Part shown: positions 59,566 through 64,000 of the stretch, one piece after another | Position numbering within the stretch: position 1 is the first letter of the stretch | How the letters are laid out: each line of letters opens with the position of its first letter | Assembly: GCF_000423585.1 (NCBI RefSeq) | Contig: NZ_AUIG01000001.1 | Coordinates: forward strand, 186,001-250,000 | Reading direction: 5' to 3' | Length of the DNA stretch: 64,000 bases | DNA from: Salinimicrobium xinjiangense DSM 19287 | Lineage (GTDB): Bacteria; Bacteroidota; Bacteroidia; Flavobacteriales; Flavobacteriaceae | Translations under genes and position numbers: made by a program | Notes under the pieces: model-generated | Databases searched by the model: none | Told to the model about the DNA's origin: nothing | Seen by the model: the letters and a program-made list of their open reading frames with translations, nothing else

Positions 59566-60681
59566 ATGTCCAAAATTAAGATTCTTCACATTATAAAATC
59601 CCTTGGTAGGGGAGGTGCCGAAATGCTCCTACCCGAAACTTTATCTCTCCACAACAACAGCCAATTTGAATTTCATTATATTTATTTCTTGCCCTGGAAG
59701 GATCAGATGGTGCAGACAATTAAAAGGCATGGCGGCAAAGTTACCTGTTTTCCTGTTAAGAACAATTTGAGCCTACTGTTGCAAACTTCTAAAGTTTCTC
59801 ACTATTGCAGGAAGGAAAAGATCGATGTAATCCATTGCCATTTGCCCTGGTCAGGTTTTTTAGGACGGTTAGTACATTTAAAGACCCAGATTCCTCTGTT
59901 ATATACGGAACATAATATCCAGGAGCGATATCACTTTGCAACCAGATCTCTCAACAAAATGAGTTTCAACTCCCAAAACATGGTTTTAGGAGTCTCTGAG
60001 GATGTATCGACTTCTATTAGAAATAATATTGAACCGACCATTCCGGTTAGAACGCTTCTGAACGGGGTGAATACTGCGAAATTTAAAAGGAATGATAAGC
60101 GAAGGGTAGAAATTCGGGATCAATTCGCTATTCCTCAGGACGCAATTGTAGTAGGAAATATTGCAGTATTCCGGGAACAAAAGAATATTCCATTGTGGTT
60201 GAAGGCTTTTAGCGAAATAGCTCAAAATTCAGAAAATGTTTTTGGAATATTAGTGGGAGCGGGTCCGGAGGAGGAGAAAATAAAAAGTATGATCAGGGAA
60301 TTGGGTCTCGAAAAACATGTAGTCTTACCGGGGCTTCAGACAGATACTGTGGCATATTTTTCAGCCATGGACATCTTTATGATGAGCTCAGACTTTGAAG
60401 GCTTGCCTGTAGCCCTCCTGGAAGCCATGAGTATGCAATGTGCAGTAGTTTCCACCAAAGCCGGTGGTGTAGTGGAGGTTGTACGGGATGGTATAGATGG
60501 AATGCTTTGTGAAGTGGGAGATAAAAGGTGTCTTGCGGACCAGGTATTAGTTCTGGTACAAGATTATGCTCAAAGAGAGAAGATGCAAAGTGCAGCGAGA
60601 GAACGCGTTGTCGAAGGTTTTAGCTTGAGAGGAATGGTAGATGAGCTGGAGGAGATTTACTGTGAGGTTCTGAAGAAGTAA
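59566..60681 (+). CDS. GT4 glycosyltransferase
   Basis: A 371-residue GT-B enzyme: HIIKSLGRGGAEMLLPE, YTEHN in the acceptor domain, then GNIAVFREQKN, GAGPEEEKIK and the donor motif FEGLPVALLEAM. It has its own strong promoter and is followed by R2/R4 repeats, so it is a self-contained transcription unit. Sugar specificity is unknown. Confidence 0.9.
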   Translation: MSKIKILHIIKSLGRGGAEMLLPETLSLHNNSQFEFHYIYFLPWKDQMVQTIKRHGGKVTCFPVKNNLSLLLQTSKVSHYCRKEKIDVIHCHLPWSGFLGRLVHLKTQIPLLYTEHNIQERYHFATRSLNKMSFNSQNMVLGVSEDVSTSIRNNIEPTIPVRTLLNGVNTAKFKRNDKRRVEIRDQFAIPQDAIVVGNIAVFREQKNIPLWLKAFSEIAQNSENVFGILVGAGPEEEKIKSMIRELGLEKHVVLPGLQTDTVAYFSAMDIFMMSSDFEGLPVALLEAMSMQCAVVSTKAGGVVEVVRDGIDGMLCEVGDKRCLADQVLVLVQDYAQREKMQSAARERVVEGFSLRGMVDELEEIYCEVLKK

Positions 60682-60684
60682 AGT

Positions 60685-60880
60685 AGGACTGGGGGACATG
60701 GAGACTTGGGGAAGAGGAGACGAGGGGACCTGGGGACTTGGAGACTTGAAGACGGAAGTAAAAAGTGATCAGTACTCAATGGTCGGTGTTGAGGAAGTTG
60801 GAAGAGGTTGATGAATTAGGAATTATATTTTTGGTGTAGCTTCACAAAATCCGTGAAATCCAAAATCCGTGAAATTCGTA
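60685..60880. repeat. R2 and R4 repeat tract without a gene
   Basis: R2 units (GGGGACATGGAGACTTGGGG, about 60690-60755) are followed by an AAAAGTGATCAGTACTCAAT stretch and by R4 units (AAAATCCGTGAAATCC, twice, about 60846-60875). The tract fills the gap between the GT4 and GNAT genes. No small gene is inside, unlike the tracts at 26, 28 and 33 kb. Confidence 0.85.
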
Positions 60881-60886
60881 TAAATA

Positions 60887-61837
60887 ATGATTATAAGAGA
60901 AGCAACAGAAAAAGATATTCCAGAAATTGTGGAGGTGCTAAAAGCCAGCCTTGGAGAGGATCAATTAGAGCTTTCCGAAGAGGTCTGGAGATATAAGCAT
61001 ATAAATAATCCTTTTGGAAAATCTATAGTATTATTAGCGGAAGAAAATAAAAAGATTATTGGAGTAAGAGCTCTTATGAGGTGGCAGTGGCAAAAAGAGG
61101 AAAAAGTTTTTTCGGCCCTCAGGGCTGTTGACACTGCAACTCATCCGGAGCATCAGGGAAAGGGAATTTTTAAAAAGCTAACTTTACAGGCTGTGGAAAT
61201 AGCTAAAAAAGAAGGAGTTCACTTTATTTTTAATACTCCCAATGATAAGAGCAGACCGGGCTATCTGAAAATGGGTTGGTCTGAGGTAAATAAGATCAAA
61301 ATAGGCCTTAAAGTACCCCTGAATTCTTTTTGGAAGATTACCCAAAAAAGAGTCAGTTACAGTATCTCCTTAAGGTCAACAGATAATAAAATTCAGTCGT
61401 TGTGTACTTTTTGGAATAGAAGTCAAAAAGACAGAGAAAAAATTTTCACTCCCAAATCCCGGGAGTTTTTAAGGTGGAGATATGAAATTAATCCCTTGCA
61501 ACAATATGAAGTGTTTGCTTCTGATGATTTTTATATTGCGTTTTACGTAAAAAATAGAAAAGGAATAAAAGAATTGAGAATTGCAGACTGTATTCATGGT
61601 AAAGGGAAAGAGGGAGAAAAAAATGTCAGGAAAGAACTCAACAGGTTTAGCCAAATTTTTAATGCTCAATTTATAAGTTTTTCTCCATCTTTAATGTCTC
61701 CAGGTGTTCCATCCATCTCCGGCAATTTTGGCCCGATACTAACTATTAATTCCCTCAATCTGGAAAAAGAAGTGAACCATGTAATTTTTAAAATGGAGAG
61801 CTGGAACAATAGTATTGGCGACCTTGAACTGTTCTAA
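60887..61837 (+). CDS. GNAT family acetyltransferase, copy B
   Basis: A 316-residue protein with the same two-part plan as the gene at 56.2 kb. The GNAT loop is THPEHQGKGIFKKLTLQAVE, followed by FNTPNDKSRPGYLKMGW; the C-terminal half holds LRWRYEINPLQQYEVF and a conserved ending (NSIGDLELF; copy A has DLSLGDLEDIL). It probably acts on an amino sugar of the glycan. Two bases separate it from the Wzy-like gene. Confidence 0.82.
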   Translation: MIIREATEKDIPEIVEVLKASLGEDQLELSEEVWRYKHINNPFGKSIVLLAEENKKIIGVRALMRWQWQKEEKVFSALRAVDTATHPEHQGKGIFKKLTLQAVEIAKKEGVHFIFNTPNDKSRPGYLKMGWSEVNKIKIGLKVPLNSFWKITQKRVSYSISLRSTDNKIQSLCTFWNRSQKDREKIFTPKSREFLRWRYEINPLQQYEVFASDDFYIAFYVKNRKGIKELRIADCIHGKGKEGEKNVRKELNRFSQIFNAQFISFSPSLMSPGVPSISGNFGPILTINSLNLEKEVNHVIFKMESWNNSIGDLELF

Positions 61838-61839
61838 CG

Positions 61840-63042
61840 ATGATAGGAATCTTATTTTTGATTATAATTTTCTTTTTGCTCAATCAGGCAATCATAAATG
61901 TTTTCCAAAAGAAGCATACCTGGTTCTCTAGGAAGAAAATGAATTTTTTATATTTCTACCATCTAATTTTTTATGGAGTTTATTCCTGGTATGCTTATAA
62001 CAATCCTTCAGATTCTATAAGATATTGGAATGATCTAAATTTTTTTTCCGGTTCCTGGTTTGAGCTTTTTGGAACAGATACTACTTTTATTAATTTTTTG
62101 TCCTACCCCTTTTATAAGCTGGGTTTCAACTATGACATGTTGATGCTAACATTTGCGTGGTCTGGCTATTTAGGATTTCTCTATGCCTATCTTTTTTTTA
62201 GGGAAAAAATTCCCCTCAAAATTAAAGTCTTCAAAAAAATAGATTTACTGACTTTGATTCTCTTTTTCCCTAACATGCATTTTTGGACAGCCTCATTGGG
62301 CAAGGGAGCACCCATTTTTTTGGGTTTGATGATGTTTACCTATGCCATTGGGAATCCGAAAGGAAGGATATACCTTCTAATTTTAGGCTCTATTATAATA
62401 TTTCATATACGTCCCCATGTTTTCATGTTTGTCGCCGTTGGCGCAGTAACTGGCTACATGAGTGGAAAAGAAAAAATTGCTTTCTGGAAAAAGGCATTAA
62501 TTTCCGTGACGATGATTGGTAGTCTCTTTCTTCTCCAGGATCAGATCCTGGGTGTGATGGGACTTCAGGGATCTGATAATCTTATTGAGGAATTTGAAGC
62601 TACTTCCGAAAAGCGCTCGGAAGATTTGGGAAGGGCCGGTTCAGGGGTGGATATGTCATCATATCCCTTGACTTTAAAGCTTTTTACATTTTGGTTTAGG
62701 CCACTTTTTATTGATGCCCCGAATATTTTGGGGATAATTACCTCTTTCGAAAATTTGATCTATCTAATCCTGTTCGTGAAGATTCTGAAGAAAGACTTTA
62801 TTAATTTTATCAGAAAGTCACCTTCTATGGTTAAAATGAGCATCACGATTTTCCTTTTGTCATCCTTTGCTATGACTTTTGTAATGTCAAATTTGGGAAT
62901 AATCATGCGACAAAAATCTATGGTAATGTATTTCCTGTTCTTTGTGATCTATTATTACCTGGCCCAAAAGAAGTACAATAAAATAATAAGGCGTCGAAAG
63001 TTGAGACAACAAAAGATTAAACGAATGGAAGTGGTTGTTTAG
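61840..63042 (+). CDS. Polytopic membrane protein, probable polysaccharide polymerase (Wzy/EpsG-like)
   Basis: A 400-residue protein with about ten hydrophobic helices and a large loop in the middle (residues about 235-280). The N-terminal pattern (YWNDLNFFSGSW, FINFLSYPFYKLGF, SWYAYNNPSDSIRYW) resembles EpsG/Wzy-type polymerases, which join repeat units at the periplasmic face. Such proteins share little sequence, so the call rests on topology and locus context. It follows the GNAT gene by two bases. Confidence 0.65.
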   Translation: MIGILFLIIIFFLLNQAIINVFQKKHTWFSRKKMNFLYFYHLIFYGVYSWYAYNNPSDSIRYWNDLNFFSGSWFELFGTDTTFINFLSYPFYKLGFNYDMLMLTFAWSGYLGFLYAYLFFREKIPLKIKVFKKIDLLTLILFFPNMHFWTASLGKGAPIFLGLMMFTYAIGNPKGRIYLLILGSIIIFHIRPHVFMFVAVGAVTGYMSGKEKIAFWKKALISVTMIGSLFLLQDQILGVMGLQGSDNLIEEFEATSEKRSEDLGRAGSGVDMSSYPLTLKLFTFWFRPLFIDAPNILGIITSFENLIYLILFVKILKKDFINFIRKSPSMVKMSITIFLLSSFAMTFVMSNLGIIMRQKSMVMYFLFFVIYYYLAQKKYNKIIRRRKLRQQKIKRMEVVV

Positions 63043-63245
63043 GACTGTGGGAGGGGGAGATATGGATACCTGGAGACTTGGGGAACAGGAGACCAGGTCA
63101 TTTGGAGGCAAGGCTAAGGAGAGACTGGAAAAAAGAACTTAGGGAGTAAGATAAAAACATTTGTGTATTAGTGGAAGCTCCCCCCGGCTTTCGAATTCAT
63201 GAATCCCGAATTAACGAATTAACGAATCTCGAATAAACGATTACT
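63043..63245. repeat. Degenerate R2 and R3-like repeat tract
   Basis: R2-like units (GGAGACTTGGGGAACAGGAG, about 63043-63135) are followed by R3-like AATTAACGAATTAACGAATC units at about 63208-63240. No gene is visible. The tract separates the polymerase gene from the last, partial gene. Confidence 0.75.
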
Positions 63246-64000
63246 ATGAAGAATACCGGAGCCTTAGTAATATCTCTAGATTTTGAACTCCTCTGGGGCG
63301 TGTTTGATATGGTGGACTATAGGGAGCGTATAAATTATTTTCAAAATACCCGAAGGGTTATTCCGGAGATCCTTAAGCTTTTTGCAGCTAATGGAATTCA
63401 TTGTACCTGGGCGACGGTTGGGATGTTATTTAATAAAGACTGGAAAGAATGGAAAGAGAATGATCCGACATGCGAACCGCATTATAAAAATGGAAAGTTG
63501 TCTTCCTATAAATTCGGAAATTCAATTAAAGATTTGGAGACTGAAGAGTTTTGCTTTGCTCCGGAACTGATCCGGGAAATTGCAGAGGTGACGGGACAGG
63601 AAATTGCAAGTCATACCTACTCTCATTATTACTGTACGGAAGCAGGGCAGACTTTGAATGAATTCAGAGCTGACTTGGAGAGTGCAGTGAATGTAGCTGA
63701 GAAAGTCGGAATCTCTCTTAGGTCCCTCGTTTTTCCTAGAAACCAGATTAGAAAGGATTATTTGAAGGTGTGCACTGATCTTGGAATCACCTCTGTTCGC
63801 TCAAATCCCTATAACTGGTACTGGAAAGATCCTGCTGCAAATGATCTAAAAACAAAAATTTTTAGAACCGGAGATGCTTATAATCCTTTTTCTGCTTCTA
63901 AAAGTTACACTATTGCAAATCTTAAAAAAGAAAATGATCTGCCCTTAGAGCAACCGTCCAGCCGTTTTCTCCGCCCTTATGAATCTAACTCTATTCTTCA
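63246..64000 (+). CDS. Polysaccharide deacetylase family protein, 5' part (window edge)
   Basis: An ATG at 63246 opens a frame that stays open to the end of the window (251 codons). The N-terminus ALVISLDFELLWG carries the first metal/catalytic Asp in the DFE form; CTWATVGML, then the His pair in IASHTYSHYYC (NodB motif 2) and SLVFPRNQ (motif 3) follow. It is a CE4-type protein of the subgroup with DFE in place of DDG. No signal peptide is seen. It probably belongs to the polysaccharide locus, which continues past the window. Confidence 0.85.
   Translation, partial: MKNTGALVISLDFELLWGVFDMVDYRERINYFQNTRRVIPEILKLFAANGIHCTWATVGMLFNKDWKEWKENDPTCEPHYKNGKLSSYKFGNSIKDLETEEFCFAPELIREIAEVTGQEIASHTYSHYYCTEAGQTLNEFRADLESAVNVAEKVGISLRSLVFPRNQIRKDYLKVCTDLGITSVRSNPYNWYWKDPAANDLKTKIFRTGDAYNPFSASKSYTIANLKKENDLPLEQPSSRFLRPYESNSIL

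Overview
The window reads as a chromosomal segment of a marine-type flavobacterium (Bacteroidota, Flavobacteriaceae). Supporting signs are AT-rich DNA, lipoproteins with short SxC lipoboxes, promoters of the Bacteroidota form (TTG, about 20 bp, TAnnTTTG), few Shine-Dalgarno sites, and family content such as DUF4369 thioredoxin lipoproteins, PycTM-domain proteins and WbpP/TviB sugar enzymes. Genus cannot be fixed from sequence reading alone. No rRNA, tRNA, CRISPR array or classical IS transposase was seen.

Layout. (1) 1-4.5 kb: two tandem paralogous secreted proteins (the first cut by the window edge), a quiet 1 kb gap, and an astacin-like metalloprotease lipoprotein. (2) 4.5-15.6 kb: ordinary chromosomal genes, namely gamma-glutamyltransferase and ACP phosphodiesterase, a phosphoglucosamine mutase-type enzyme, a lipid A-type acyltransferase, a rhomboid protease, a SIMPL protein, a TlpA-like lipoprotein, a large GAF protein and a convergent HD-PycTM protein. 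(3) 15.6-24.4 kb: a 1240-residue metallophosphoesterase fused to an Omp85-type barrel, about 1.9 kb of hairpin repeats enclosing a GIY-YIG gene, then MscS, Dps, two small proteins and a LacI regulator. (4) 24.5-64 kb: one long surface-polysaccharide locus, nearly all on the + strand. It supplies UDP-HexNAcA (TviB/WbpP types), UDP-GlcA (Ugd), UDP-GalA (GlcA epimerase), dTDP-sugars (RmlA, WecE) and PAPS (CysC/D/N with CysQ). It also holds two flippase plus DegT aminotransferase pairs, many glycosyltransferases (GT2, GT4, GT10, WecF-like), a formyltransferase, GNATs, an ATP-grasp enzyme, an FkbM methyltransferase, a Wzy-like protein and two polysaccharide deacetylases.

The most unusual signal is a set of short intergenic repeat families (called R1-R5 here) that punctuate the locus. 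Four small genes (GIY-YIG, two four-helix-bundle/IVS proteins, one GxxExxY protein) each lie inside a tract of a different family. Near these tracts, gene ends are duplicated or patched: a diverged 5' stub of the epimerase gene precedes a second GIY-YIG gene, a diverged 3' stub of cysN lies in R4, and R2 sequence encodes the C-terminus of the epimerase and the N-terminus of the next dehydrogenase. Together these suggest repeat-associated small genes that move or recombine at gene boundaries, remodelling gene ends without transposases. That mechanism is inference; the arrangements themselves are visible in the sequence.
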